NCBI GenBank assembly: GCA_001600095.1
Contig: BCIX01000003.1
Span: 1,550,001-1,614,000, forward strand
Direction: 5' to 3'
DNA length: 64,000 nucleotides
From: Bullera alba
Lineage: Eukaryota > Basidiomycota > Tremellomycetes > Tremellales > Bulleraceae
Shown here: positions 12,062-22,928 of the stretch, one piece after another
Numbering within the stretch: position 1 is the stretch's first letter
Layout: every line of letters begins with the position of its first letter
Notes under the pieces: model-generated
The model's database searches: none
What the model was told of the DNA's origin: nothing
Seen by the model: the letters and a program-made list of their open reading frames with translations, nothing else
Position numbers and translations under genes: made by a program

Positions 12062-12515
12062 GTCGGGCTCACCGAAAGACTTGAAGGCGAACGTGGTCTT
12101 CAAGGACAGGAAGGACTACCTAATGGAGGATGTAACGGATGAGATCGATGCGGAGGAACTTGTGAGGTGGAAAAGGGCACAGTATTGGGAGGACCACGTC
12201 AGCTTTTACGACCAATATCACCCCGCGATTATCGGTGAACGACGTAGAGAGTACGACCATTACACCAATCACCCGGAAATCACCCAAGAGGCGCAACTCA
12301 TCGAAGAGTATCAAAACGACCCAGATATCCTGCTCCAAGATTGGGAAGATCGATGCGTTCGAGCCGAGGAGCAGGCGGAATGGATGGATGAGGAAGTTAC
12401 CATGACCTTGGTCGACGAGCTGGTGTAGCGCCACCACTTTTACGATATCCTCTTACCCTTTCGCAGACCTCTTCGTCATCGAACCCTCAAGTCAATCGAG
12501 GCGAAAACCGCATGA

Positions 12516-13594
12516 TCATGGGATGCACGGTCGCGCGGGACAATGGACGGGATCGGGGGCTGTAGGCCATGAGTGTGGAGGAGGGACGGTATGAAGGGGA
12601 TTAAGGAAGACACGGTATGCGTGTAAGATGATCAGTGGAGACGGACCACGGACGATACAGGAGACGACCCAACATGCCCAAACGACAAAACAATTACACG
12701 ACCAAAGTGACCCAAACGGCCCAACGGGCCCACGACTACATGACGAACATGACCAACAGCGAGCAGAACGCCTTCTATGCAACCAACTCAGCATTCAAAT
12801 GTAGATGACATATAACACGACTGATACAATCCAGCAGCTCGCCCATGAACTCAACGACACGACTCGACGCCTCACTCTAGATTGCTGCAAGCGACAGCTC
12901 GAACATGAGCCTATCACGCATTGTACATACATACCATGTTCTCGACCTATGCGACCCCCATGTAGCTATACACCACGCTATTATAGACCCGCCAGAGCTC
13001 TCACCAGGCCTGTATGGCTACTGCTAGTCTGCTTGTGCCCGATAAGAAGGGCTCGAGTGTATCACGTGACCAGCATGCAGCATGCCCAACCTCGCTGCTT
13101 CACAGGCTCACAGCTCACATGTCACAGACATGGTTTCAGGTTGGACGCCGCCAGCTGCTCCGTCCTTCGTACCTCTTCTGACTCAAGGCCGGCAGGCTTC
13201 TGAGCCAACCATCACCCAGCAGCTCATGAGCATCGGTGGGGATCATATGCCCAAGCCTACAATCAGCCCTTCAGCGCTTAGCCTCGAAGGCTTTTCGGAA
13301 TCCAGCCAATCCATCCCTTCTCCGAATATCGAGCGACTCCTGGCATTGTTTGCTACGCTAGACCCTATCGGAGTGGAAGACGTCACGTGAACAGAGGGAG
13401 GGACAAGACAGGAACATACATAAGGTAGACTAGTGGAGACCTGGACAAGAGGGTTGAGCCCCCGCTAGCTACAGTGAGTCACGACGGACTTGCCAGAATG
13501 CTGAGTGCTCGAGCTGACTTTTGACTGACAGTCCTCGTAGGACAGTGCTTCTCCCAAAGTATACTGCGCTGAGGACACTTTGATTATCGCCATT
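12516..13594. other. Flank between copies 3 and 4, no gene recognised
   Basis: It has a T-poor stretch with CGACCAAA words (~12660-12760), as after copies 1 and 2, and a block near 12960 (TGTAGCTATACACCA) matching ~6593. TTTCAGGTTGG at 13134 is a partial version of the array upstream element. No convincing coding sequence. Confidence 0.6.
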
Positions 13595-14806
13595 ATGGTG
13601 AGAGATTGTCACCTCCGACGTCGACGGTCATTTGCAGGGCTGATCCGTGTTCTAGTCGCAAGACCGCCCTGTCATTCCCATCACCCTCGCCCGCCAAATG
13701 ATAGCTCCCGACATCCTACGTCAGGTGCTGGTCTACGTGACAACCCCCACTCTCACAACTTGTCTTCGAGTCTGCCGAGATTTCTATCGAGTCGGCGCAC
13801 CGTTACTATACCGGCATGTGAGATTCTTCAATGACGGGCCCAGCTTTCAAGAGGGTGTGGACGTCGTGCCGAAAGGTATTGCAACTCGCTCCAGGCCCAG
13901 AGTGGAGATCTAAAGGCCGGACTATACCGATACATCAGAACGGTGTCGATCACCAGTCCCGAATCGCCGTACATTGATAAAAGTTGGTTAGGAGAGGTAA
14001 TCGACGAGGTCACTATGTTCCCAATGCCGCAACTCGAAACAGTCAGGGTACGCTACCTCAACGCTCCGTTGGAGTCCGCTGCTTGCCGACCCTGCTGGGC
14101 ACACTACGATCGGGACTATGGTTGTGAATACGGCTCCAGTCTGACTCATTACCTTCTGATGAACTTCGCAGCCAGGAAGCTGGTTTTCCTCCACTACCAA
14201 GGTCCCCCGGTCCACCCATCTCACAGACGGCTAATAGAGCTGGAGCCTGTCGAGACCCTCACTTTGGTCATCTATCCGGACTGCTTCACAGATCTTCTAG
14301 CATTAGCCATGGGTCGAATGCACTGGATCCACCTCCCGACCTTCCGCATCATCTTTTGCTATTTAGACCAGGAAGACCTATGGATTTTCCGCAGTGAGAG
14401 ACACATGAGCCCCGAAGACACTTTTATTCATATGGTATTCTGCGCCACATACGACACATACAGTCGTTCAGCCGAGATCTACCTTATTGGTGATGTCATG
14501 CCACAGACACTCGAGGCAAGGAGAGGTAAATTGCTCCTGAGCAAGGCTCGAGTAGCGGAACTATTCGACACATATGCGGCTCTACGATACGAAGAGCTAA
14601 GGACCCCGATGAGTGAACGGGCCAAGGTGGTGTTCAAAGATAGACGGGACTATTTAGAGGAAGGGGTAATGGATTAAATTGATGCGGAGGAGCTAGCGCG
14701 GTGGAGGGGAGCCCAGGACCGTGAGGATGTCGAGGACCGCGAGTATGCTCAAGACTGTGAGGATGCTCAGGACCGGGGCGTTCAAGCCGACTTCTCCGAC
14801 CAGTAA
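13595..14806 (+). pseudogene. F-box-like array copy 4, frameshifted and nonsense-mutated
   Basis: ATG-only exon 13595-13597, intron 13598-13655, exon 2 from 13656 (SQDRPVIPITLARQMIAPD, then the F-box-like motif). At about 13906 one base is missing compared with copy 2 (GAG-ATCTAAAG against GCGAATCTAAAG), so the frame hits TAA at 13911-13913. The +2 frame then carries the rest of the family pattern, including a C-x2-C motif, RKLVFLHY and VVFKDRRDYLEEGVMD. There a GAA-to-TAA type change (14675-14677) stops it inside the signature. Degenerate ED-rich sequence follows to 14806 with no recognisable terminal unit. The two lesions together make this a clear pseudogene. Confidence 0.88.
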
Positions 14807-16150
14807 GACGAGGTGGTCACTATCGACCCGCGACAAGCTCAGCGACCTCCCCCACCATTCCCAGCCACCCGACCTTCATCTCGGCAGAGCTAGTGATCGA
14901 GGAATCAGGAGTGCCAGCTCGACTTGGTGGACTCGCTACAAACTCGAGGACAGCGTTGCGTTCAAGCTTAGGAGGGCTTGGGGACACTCCCAAATCCAAT
15001 CCATGGACGAGGTGAAGAAGATCTACTAGGTGCAACAGCGTGCGTTGCGCAACCGACAGATACACCATTGGAACATCTCTGTGCTTCCTGAAGTCGTCAT
15101 GAACCTCCACTCGCAACCTCGACGGACAGAGAAGTTGCCGGTCCTTCCGCCCTTGGGATGCAAGCCTAATCGATTATCGCCTAATCGATTATCGCCTCAT
15201 GGCCTTGTGGTGGGTGCTACAGTAGTGCAGGAGTTATGGCGTCGGGAGAAAGCGCATATCACACCGCACATCGCAATTGTACATACCGACTACACAGTCC
15301 TGCCTGCCACATTCATGAGGGCCTCTCGGGATCGATGTATACTTCCCCAGGGTGACATATGTGGGGAGAGCTGGGCAGGTTTACGTACTCGATTTGTTGC
15401 CCTAGCTTATACGGCCGTAGCTGTTTCAGGTTGAACCTGGTCCAAACCTGGTTGAACAATGGTTGAACCTGGTGTAACATTGCCGGGACACTTGCGTGTT
15501 CCCTCCTCGTCTTACACTACCTCGAAGCCATTGCTTTTTTGCATCTAAGCCCTTACCTGACTTGTTAGCTGCGAACCTGGTCGACGTCAAAATCGGCGGA
15601 CCTTAGAGAAACCAATGGTCCTTGAATGGTCCTGGCCGCCGAATAAGGTCAGCGGTCTGCCCTCTCTTTTAAAGTCAGACCACCGGATTGACACTTCCAT
15701 CAACAGCTTACTCTGGGACGGCGAACAGGGTCCACACCAACTGGACTATGATGCTGGTACATGTACAGATGGGATAATCACCAGATTGACCTCTCTAGTC
15801 AACACTCGACATTTAGTCTCGATTCAACAAGTAGATCACAGCCGACAACGAGTCAACCTTGGACAGCGGTCGAGCGTCTCATGGAGATGAATGCAAAATA
15901 CTCGCACGTGCAACAAAGATCCGCAGGAAGGCACAAATACGGGCGTACATGAAGAGAGTCTACCTGAAGTGAGCTGGCGGGTGCTCAAGCTAGTGGGTCG
16001 AGCTGAGTTGCCTGGCCAGGGTGAGTCATCGCGGACTGGTAAACTGCCCTTTGACACTCCAGCTGACTTTCTGGGTGACAGGTCATAGCAAGACGTAATT
16101 CAGTGAGGGCATTGAGGACCCACACTGAGCCTTCAACGTCCATTACCGAT
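14807..16150. other. Flank between copies 4 and 5, no gene recognised
   Basis: It contains a 15-bp perfect tandem duplication (CCTAATCGATTATCG x2, 15165-15194), the TTACGTACTCGATTTG element at 15381-15396, several GGTTGAACCTGG words (15431-15475), and CATTGCCGGGACAC near 15478, which also precedes copy 2. No family-related coding sequence. Confidence 0.6.
15381..15396 (+). promoter_or_regulatory. Array upstream element, copy 5
   Basis: TTACGTACTCGATTTG, about 770 bp upstream of the copy 5 start codon, with GTTTCAGGTTGAACC following at ~15421. Same core as before copies 3, 6 and 7. Confidence 0.4.
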
Positions 16151-17577
16151 ATGGTGAGAGATCGCTTCGTACAACACCTTTGGTTCATGACACCGACTGG
16201 TATGAATTTCAGCCGCGCATACAACCCATCATTCCCCCCGCCGCTGCCTTCCGAGTAACTACCCCCGACATCCTACGCCAAGTGCTCCTCTACGCAACGA
16301 CTGCTACCCTCGGGGCTTGTCTTACAGTTTCCCGGAACTTCTATGAAATCGGAGCACCGCTCCTGTACCAGCATGGCGTACATTGCGACAACAGCACCTT
16401 CGGCTTCCTAGAAGGATTGTTGATAGACACCAATTCAACTCCTTCCGATCTCCAAGCTGTCAATCTCAAAGCACGATTGCTGCAATACACCAAGACGATG
16501 ACAATCATCTTTTACAACTTCGTCTCCCATGAGCGGGCAGGAGCAATCATCGAGGAGCTTACTATATCCCCGACGGTACGTCTTGAGACTGTCAAGATAG
16601 CCTTTCGAGCCGATCAGGAGCAGCTCTCGTGCGAGTGGTGCCGACACAGTTACTGCCAGTGTAGCTATCACTTCGAGCACGGTCCAGAGAAGCTGGTTTT
16701 GCTCCCCAACTTCCTACCCGCGATATCGCTACTGGGATCGATGCTGGGGTACGTGGGGGTGTTGACTGTAATCGTGGACTCTCAGTGTTTTTGGACGTAT
16801 TCGGGCTCGGATCTGTCAATCCTGGCGCCGTATGCACCGATAAGGCTTCGAATAATATTCACCATCGGAATCGACCGTATTCAGTGGAATGACCCGGGTC
16901 AGACCAAACCAGGGACCGATGCGAACATCTTTCCCCCTATCGAGGCAATGGTGATGGACACAATCACATCGGCCATCACATCATCCCAGTGCATCGAGGT
17001 ATACCTCCCAGAACCTCCTAATCACCAATCACACATATCGAGGAGACCTGGATCGATGCCGAATACGGCTCGCGCAAAAGAGCTCTTCGAGGCATATATG
17101 GTCCAGCAGGATGAGACTACAGAAGCAAGCAACCACAGCTTTGCCAAGGTAGTGTTCAAGAGCAGGAGGGAGTACCTGATGGAGGGCGTGACGGACGAGC
17201 TCGATGAGGAGGAGTTATCGAGGTGGAAAAGCGCGCAGGATTGGGAAGACCAAGTCGATTTCTACGATCAGCACCACTCCGTGATCCTCGATCAACAACT
17301 CGCAGAGCTCGACTACCACGCCAATCACCCCGATCCCATCCTAGAAGCGCAAGTCATCGAAGAGTATCAATCCAATCCTGACATCCTGCTCCAAGATTGG
17401 GAACAAAGGGGCGTGCGAGCCGAGGAGTTGGCGGAACGGATTGACGAGACGATCACCATGGCATTGGTGCAAGATCTGGTTTACCGGCATTACTTTTACA
17501 ACGTCTTCTTCCCCCCGCGCCGATCCAATATTCCAACAACCCTCTCTGTCTCCGAAAGCACCACAAAACTTTCCTGA
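16151..17577 (+). CDS. F-box-like array protein, copy 5 (455 aa)
   Basis: ATG-only exon 16151-16153, intron 16154-16212 (GTGAGA...TTTCAG), exon 2 16213-17577 with TGA stop. The N terminus PRIQPIIPPAAAFRVTTPD leads into PDILRQVLLYATTATLGACL...SRNFYEIGAPLLYQ, the F-box-like motif. The central cysteine motif is SCEWCRHSYCQC (C-x2-C-x4-C-x-C), followed by EKLVLLPN and VVFKSRREYLMEGVTDELD, then one C-terminal unit with QDWEDQVDFYDQ and ILLQDWEQRGV. The tail ends in LVYRHYFYNVF, as in copy 1. The frame is intact and the gene appears functional. Function unknown beyond the inferred F-box relationship. Confidence 0.82.
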
Positions 17578-18927
17578 CCCGCAACTATGACGAATACAAG
17601 CTCAAGACTAACCCCTAATCCTTCTCCCCCCTCATCGGGGTGCGAGTCAGCGTTTCAAAATCTGAGGCGTCGATCGATCACAAGACGGAGTCATGAGAAG
17701 GAGGCCGGGCGCGATGGACGGGAGACGTCTATGGCAGGCGAAAGGAGACACAGCATGACTATCCTATCGATTGTCCTTGGAGATCAACGGCAGCCGACTG
17801 AAGGAACGCCCAAGCACTAACGACCAACGATGATACGACCGGACGACCAAGCGACGCACGACTCATGACCCACGACACACAGATGGCACTCCAAGATGAC
17901 TCAGCACCAACATAGAACCCAGCACATGACCATACGAGTCGATGGATACCGCTTCGACCCCGAAGTCGCAACCTCATCATGGAAACAACGAAACGACGAC
18001 GACCACTGCTCACCAAGATAGCAGCGAGGGCACATACACTTTCGAGACCACATCACAATCATATGATAGGTACTATGGGCTATTCTTATGCCACCATCAT
18101 GTGAATGCAGAGGTACACCATACGAGTATCAGATTCGCATGACCCACATAGAGTGCACAGACCCCCTCATCACCAGCTGCGGCCATTGGCCCAAGACGAG
18201 TAGTAGTGCAACTGTTTACGCGACTCATCACATGGAGGACCTGTCTTATTGTCATTGTAATGGCCTCGTCTACCACCGTTGAGCCATGCTGATTGCTGCT
18301 CACTAGCTAGTAGCTAGTCGCAGTGCTAACCGTGACAGGCGAAGACGCTTTGACCGTTTCAAAGTTGGATTACGTACTCGATTTCAGGCCCTGCTACCCT
18401 GCTCCGCATGCAGGCAGTTTCAGATCGAAGTCAGCCGGAGGGGAAAGCTAGTCGGGCAGGATCTATCTTGACTCTATCTTTCCTCCGTGGCCTCGTTCAC
18501 CTGCTCGTCCCCCATACCGGTACATAACTCTTCCAGGGATCTGTTATACACCACCAAAGAAGAATCAAGCTCTTCATTCGACCGGCTTCCAGGTCCAGAC
18601 CATAGTCCGGTCTGACCAGGACCGCTACGCCTAGTCGCCTGGTGGTCGGACCAAAAGAGGAGAAAGGGCTTCCAGCGAAACACTGGCAACTCGAATACAT
18701 CCATGCTATGAGGAAAGGGTCGGAACAGCGCTAGGCAATGGAGACTTCCCTGATTGGGAAGGGAGTCAAGCGAATTTGTAAAGGTGAGTCGGTGCATGTA
18801 GAGGAAGGCATGGTGTCTCGAAGTCGGTGCAGCGGCTGAGTGATGGCTGACCATGTGATTTAGCTGCCTGATACGCATGATAACCAGCATCATAAAGACT
18901 GTCACCAAGTAGCGTTTACGATCCGTC
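17578..18927. other. Flank between copies 5 and 6, no gene recognised
   Basis: A T-poor CGACCAA-rich segment (~17820-17900) follows copy 5, as after copies 1-3. The 48-bp block 18341-18388, ending in TTACGTACTCGATTTCAGG, is 45/48 identical to 20647-20694. A long reverse-strand open stretch from 18474 into copy 6 is antisense to it and is not called. Confidence 0.6.
18341..18388 (+). promoter_or_regulatory. Array upstream element, copy 6 (48-bp block)
   Basis: 48-bp block starting GAAGACGCTTTGACC and ending ATTACGTACTCGATTTCAGG, about 540-590 bp before the copy 6 start codon. It matches 45 of 48 positions of the block ahead of copy 7 and shares its core with the elements of copies 1, 3 and 5. 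That conservation is much higher than in the surrounding flank. Confidence 0.5.
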
Positions 18928-20102
18928 ATGGTGAGTGGTCGCGGTTCTTCATGATCCGTCCCACCAGCTGATCCGAACCTAAGCCACAAGCAAACCCCTC
19001 GCATCCCATGGCCGCTGCCTATAGTGTCACGACACCCGATATCCTCCAACGTATCCTCATCTACGCGACCATTCCAGCCCTCGCAGCATGTCTGCTGGTT
19101 TGCAAGAATTTCTACCAAGTTGCCGGACCAATTCTGTACCGGGATGTCGAGATAGTCGACACCAAATCCACAATCCTCGAGGGCGCCCTTCAGGAACCCA
19201 AGACAGCCGGGTCCTCGGCGGCAGTGCAGAACCTCAAGGTCAAACTGTTGGCCCACGTCAAGACGATGACTTTCATCCTTCACCGACGACATCATTGCAA
19301 GGATCCTTTTGACGAGCCCCCTGCGGTAGACATGCCCGACTGCGACACAATCAAGGTGATTTTTCAGGCACGTCCGCGATCGAATGATGAAATTTGTTTC
19401 GACTGCGACGAAGGGGACTGCGGTTTTGGACTCGGTCCGGCCTACACTCTGCTTCTCAAAACAAGACCGAAGAAGCTAGTCTGGTCGAATTTTCGCCTTT
19501 TTCGAAACGCCATACGTACCTGGGATCTGAAAAGCTTGGAGCCCATACTGGAACAAGTGGAGATATTTACTCTCATACTTCACCCGCGTACCATAATGGA
19601 GGTTCACTGGTGGGATACGACACATTTTCTCGACCGCTTCGAACGCAAACCGATACATCTGCGTATAATCATCTGCCCCTGGGCCCCTTGGGTGATGAAA
19701 GCTTCCGGGGAATCCGTTGACATCGAACAACATGACATAGCCGACCCTCCCGCCACGGAAAAGCGCATTGCGGAGTTCATATGTCGAATGAACCAGCAGT
19801 TTCCTCGACATGGCCAGAAGACTGAGATATACTTGATAGAACAGTGGGGCCCATCAACTGTCTGCCAACAACTTCCGACGAAAGAGCGTGCAGCCGAGCT
19901 TCTTCAGGCCTGGGTCACCGAATATACGGGACATCCGAAATATCCTAAAGAGACTCGATTCTACGTCCCAGGGCGGGTGGTGCTCAAGAACAGAAAGGAC
20001 TACCTGATGGAGGGTGTGGAGGATGAGATCGACTCAGAGGAGCTGGCCAGGTGGAAACGACTTCAGGATATAGAAGATCGGATGGGTGTTATTCAACCTT
20101 GA
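18928..20102 (+). CDS. F-box-like array protein, copy 6, short C terminus (373 aa)
   Basis: ATG-only exon 18928-18930, intron 18931-18983 (GTGAGT...CCTAAG), exon 2 18984-20102. The N terminus PQANPSHPMAAAYSVTTPD leads into PDILQRILIYATIPALAACL...CKNFYQVAGPILYRDV. The central motif is C-x2-C-x4-C (CFDCDEGDC), then KKLVWSNF in place of KKLVLLPS, a change shared with copies 8 and 9. The signature VVLKNRKDYLMEGVEDEID is present. The protein stops shortly after RWKRLQDIEDRM with GVIQP, so the ~72-residue terminal unit is missing. It may be a genuine short form or a recent truncation; nothing downstream to 20160 restores the family sequence. Confidence 0.78.
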
Positions 20103-21429
20103 CATCGACAAATCAAGCGACATGAGCCAACTGCATTCCGAATCCAGAACCCAGTCGGGATGAGGATCGACTTCTTCACCCTATCACAAGGAGGACTACG
20201 AGGTGTCAACAGTCGAAACGATACCTACGGGCGACTTAATCTCTTGACTATGGCTCATACTCTTTACAACCATTCGCGATTCCGCGTTAGGGGGCTGTGC
20301 CTCCTCCTCAACATCGACGGGAACAACGATAATCATGACGAACGAAACGAACGCACTTTCACGATATGCAAGGGCCAGGACTGCCGATTACGATAATTAA
20401 TACAGGACCGACGTCACAGAGCACGAGACTCAGACGAGAGGGGCGGCGGAAGCCTGCGCTGGGACAAGGATACATTCGAGCCGCTTCCCTTTCCCAGGTG
20501 ATACCTTCTCTTGTACATACCGCCGTCCCCTCCATGTGTCCGCTCTCTTCTATATGTATCCCTACTATCACATGCTTGGCTTCGCCTCTGCCCCGACCGA
20601 AGGCAGCCGCAGGCCCGCAGCTGCGTACAGATCAAGGGCAGAATTGGAAGACGCTTGGACCGTTTCAGAGTTGGATTACGTATTCGATTTCAGGTCGTGA
20701 GACGTTGCGCACTGAGCGAGTTGCCCGAGCGATCTCTATTATATCTATGTCTCGCTCTTCTCTCCTCAGCACACCTTTCCTCCTCACCTCCTCCCTCCTT
20801 CAATCCCTCCCTTCTTCGCAGCCTTCTCCTCTCATCCTGTCTCAAGCCTCGTTTCCTTCTTTGTCCGCTGTACAACCCGACGGTCAAGCTGGAGCTGCAA
20901 GCTATCTTCCCCTGGACCAGTACCATTGGGAACCGCCATCACCGACACTGAGGCTGAAAGGCCTCATTGGTTCTCAGAAATCATTCCGACCGTGTTTCAA
21001 TAGGAAAAACTCAGAGTAATCAACTCTCAGTCCACGCAAGAACACAGGTGACAAGACGGCCCTAAACTCTCCAGTATTCCGAGTTTCCGACAGCCTACAG
21101 GTCACCCTGACCTCCGATTTGCGGTCGACCCCCTTGAAGCTCGCCGCTCACGCCGTCCATCATCCGGCCAGACCATCATACGACGGTTGATCAACTTCGC
21201 GGGCAAATGGTGATAAGGGAAGCAAACCGTTGAGGTGCAAAGACTGAAAAGCATTGAGGAAGGGGGAAAGAAAGGTGAGTTGTATAGGCACCAGCTACCC
21301 GATGCCAGTCTCGAGGCTGCCGCCACAGCAACCGAACTGAGGATGGCAACTGACTTGTACATCTAGTATACAGTACATTGCAGCATCCTCCGACCCGACA
21401 AACGGCACACAAGCGTCCAATCCATCACA
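20103..21429. other. Flank between copies 6 and 7, no gene recognised
   Basis: It contains the conserved upstream block 20647-20694, then a C/T-rich stretch (~20750-20860) that could be promoter pyrimidine tract. Open stretches here have low-complexity Ser/Pro composition and no family similarity. Confidence 0.6.
20647..20694 (+). promoter_or_regulatory. Array upstream element, copy 7 (48-bp block)
   Basis: GAAGACGCTTGGACC... ending ATTACGTATTCGATTTCAGG, ~740-780 bp before the copy 7 start codon; 45/48 identical to the block before copy 6. Confidence 0.5.
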
Positions 21430-22928
21430 ATGGTGAGATTCAATATCTCGACTTCGACTGGCCTGGTCCACAACAACGCGACAACAACTTATCGACATTT
21501 TAGACTTCTTCCCAACTCATCGTGGCGAATCATACGAACACCGTCCCCGCAGGTGTCACGACTCCCGCCATACTCCGTCTTATTCTCCTGTACTCGACGA
21601 CATCGGCACTCGGAGCTTGTCTCCAGGTCTGCAGGAGCTTCTACAACATGGTCGCACCAATCTTGTACCGGGAGGTAGAAATCGTCAACTCTGGAACCAA
21701 AATACTGGAGGGCGTCCTCAACAAACACACTCTACCGACACGACTTGCACCCAGGGGACAGAACCCCAAACTCGAATCATTACGCAGAATCCGGACCTTG
21801 ACCATCACACTTCACGATCGCGAACGCAAAAGACCACCAGCTGCTCCCGATACGATATACATTCCAAATCTTGTGACACTCCGATTGCACTTCCTCAAAA
21901 CCCATGGACGGGTATCCGATTGTGACTGTCTCGGGATCGAGTGCATATACGGGTATAGCTACGGCCAAGCGTATCAACTCTTATTCGGATTGCGGCCCCA
22001 GAAGCTGGTGTTGCTACCTTCAGTGCGACTCGCCTCAGAACTGAAACTATGGCGCGAGGTGCTTGCACCCATCAAGATCCTGACGGTCATCCTCTCCCAT
22101 CATCATCTCGACGAAGCCATAGCGCATAGCATCTGTCGATACTCGATTCAAGGCGAATGGATACGCTTGCGTCTCATCATTTGCCCGTGGGCTGATCAAA
22201 TGGAGCACCGCGCCTACATTCCCGAAGAATCCGTCAACATGTCATCGACGAGCCTGTCATTGGAGATGAAGCTTCTACGGTTCGTCTACTCCTTGATCAA
22301 GTGCTACAACACGATCGAGGTGTATCTTATAGGACCGCGAGGAGCTCAGTCGTTCGAGTCAACTGGTCACGACTCGCTGCCTACGAAGGCGCGCGCCACC
22401 GACCTCCTCCACCGCATGGACCACCGGTACAAGGATTACGAATATGACGAGTATGATGAGGAGGATGAAGATGATGAGCATAAGAAGGTCGATAAGGACG
22501 ACGAGGATGATGGCGATGGTGACAACGACGAGGATGATGGGGATGACGAGAATGATGAAGATGAGGAGGACCATGAGAATCATGAGGATGACGAGGATCG
22601 CGAAGATCATGAAGATCACGAAGATGACGAGGACGTCGAGGATGATGCTGAAAATGAGGACGATGACGAAGAGAGCAGACCTGAGGTGGAGAGGGTGATT
22701 TTCAAGGATAGAAAGGACTACCTGTCAGAGGGGGTGACGGACGAGATCGATATGGATGAGTTATTGCGGTGGAAGCAAGCTCAAGATTGGGAGGACGAGA
22801 TGGAGTCTTATGACCGATATCATCCGCTGGTTCTGGCTCAACAGCGACAAGCGGTTCACAATCTCATCGCCCATCCAGACGTCGTCTCAGAGGACCAATT
22901 GATCAAGGAGTATCAAGGGGAGTGGTGA
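21430..22928 (+). CDS. F-box-like array protein, copy 7, with acidic tract (475 aa)
   Basis: ATG-only exon 21430-21432, intron 21433-21503 (GTGAGA...TTTTAG), exon 2 21504-22928. The N terminus reads TSSQLIVANHTNTVPAGVTTPA, then PAILRLILLYSTTSALGACL...CRSFYNMVAPILYREV. The central cysteines are C-x-C-x4-C (CDCLGIEC), followed by QKLVLLPS. Before the signature VIFKDRKDYLSEGVTDEID lies an ~80-residue Asp/Glu tract (22434-22677) absent from the other copies. After it comes a partial terminal unit (QDWEDEMESYDRYHP...QLIKEYQ) ending early at residue 475. The frame is intact. The acidic tract probably grew by slippage of GAD codons; it could form a disordered acidic spacer. Confidence 0.8.
22434..22677 (+). 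repeat. Imperfect GAD-codon repeat coding an Asp/Glu tract
   Basis: About 240 bp made almost only of GAT/GAC/GAG/GAA codons with a few Lys, His, Asn and Gly. It lies in frame inside copy 7. The antisense frames read as hydrophobic Ile/Met strings, an artefact of the repeat. Confidence 0.95.

Larger units (their letters stand above)
10745..12515 (+). pseudogene. F-box-like array copy 3, broken by two stops and an insertion
   Basis: Starts like its paralogues: ATG-only exon 10745-10747, intron 10748-10802, exon 2 from 10803 (PRRPVVVPVTTAFRVAAPD...). The F-box-like motif and central cysteines (C-x2-C-x4-C) are intact, then an in-frame TAA at 11253-11255 interrupts the chain. The same frame resumes at once (...FEKLVLLPS) and runs to about 11748, where ~313 bp of foreign-looking sequence (11749-12061) interrupts it. 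The signature VVFKDRKDYLMEDVTDEID and one C-terminal unit follow from ~12066. A TAG at 12426-12428 replaces the Tyr of the conserved VYRHHFY motif, and paralogue-like sequence continues to 12515. A short N-terminal product could still be made; as a full gene it is dead. Confidence 0.85.

Noticed and set aside
10803..12515. Copy 3 as an intact gene split by introns at 11253 and 11749
   Set aside because: The TAA at 11253 has no donor before it or acceptor after it in paralogue-consistent places, and the second TAG at 12426 would still break the conserved VYRHHFY motif.
18474..19295. 273-codon reverse-strand open frame
   Set aside because: Overlaps the conserved start of array copy 6 on the other strand and has no recognisable motif or paralogue in the other flanks.
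20366..21019. 217-codon forward open frame between copies 6 and 7
   Set aside because: Low-complexity Ser/Pro/Leu composition from a pyrimidine-rich promoter-like region, and it runs through the conserved upstream element.
22359..22619. Reverse frame rich in Ile, Met, Leu and Val that looks like a membrane protein
   Set aside because: It is the antisense reading of the Asp/Glu repeat in copy 7 (GAD codons reversed give ATC, GTC, TTC, CTC).
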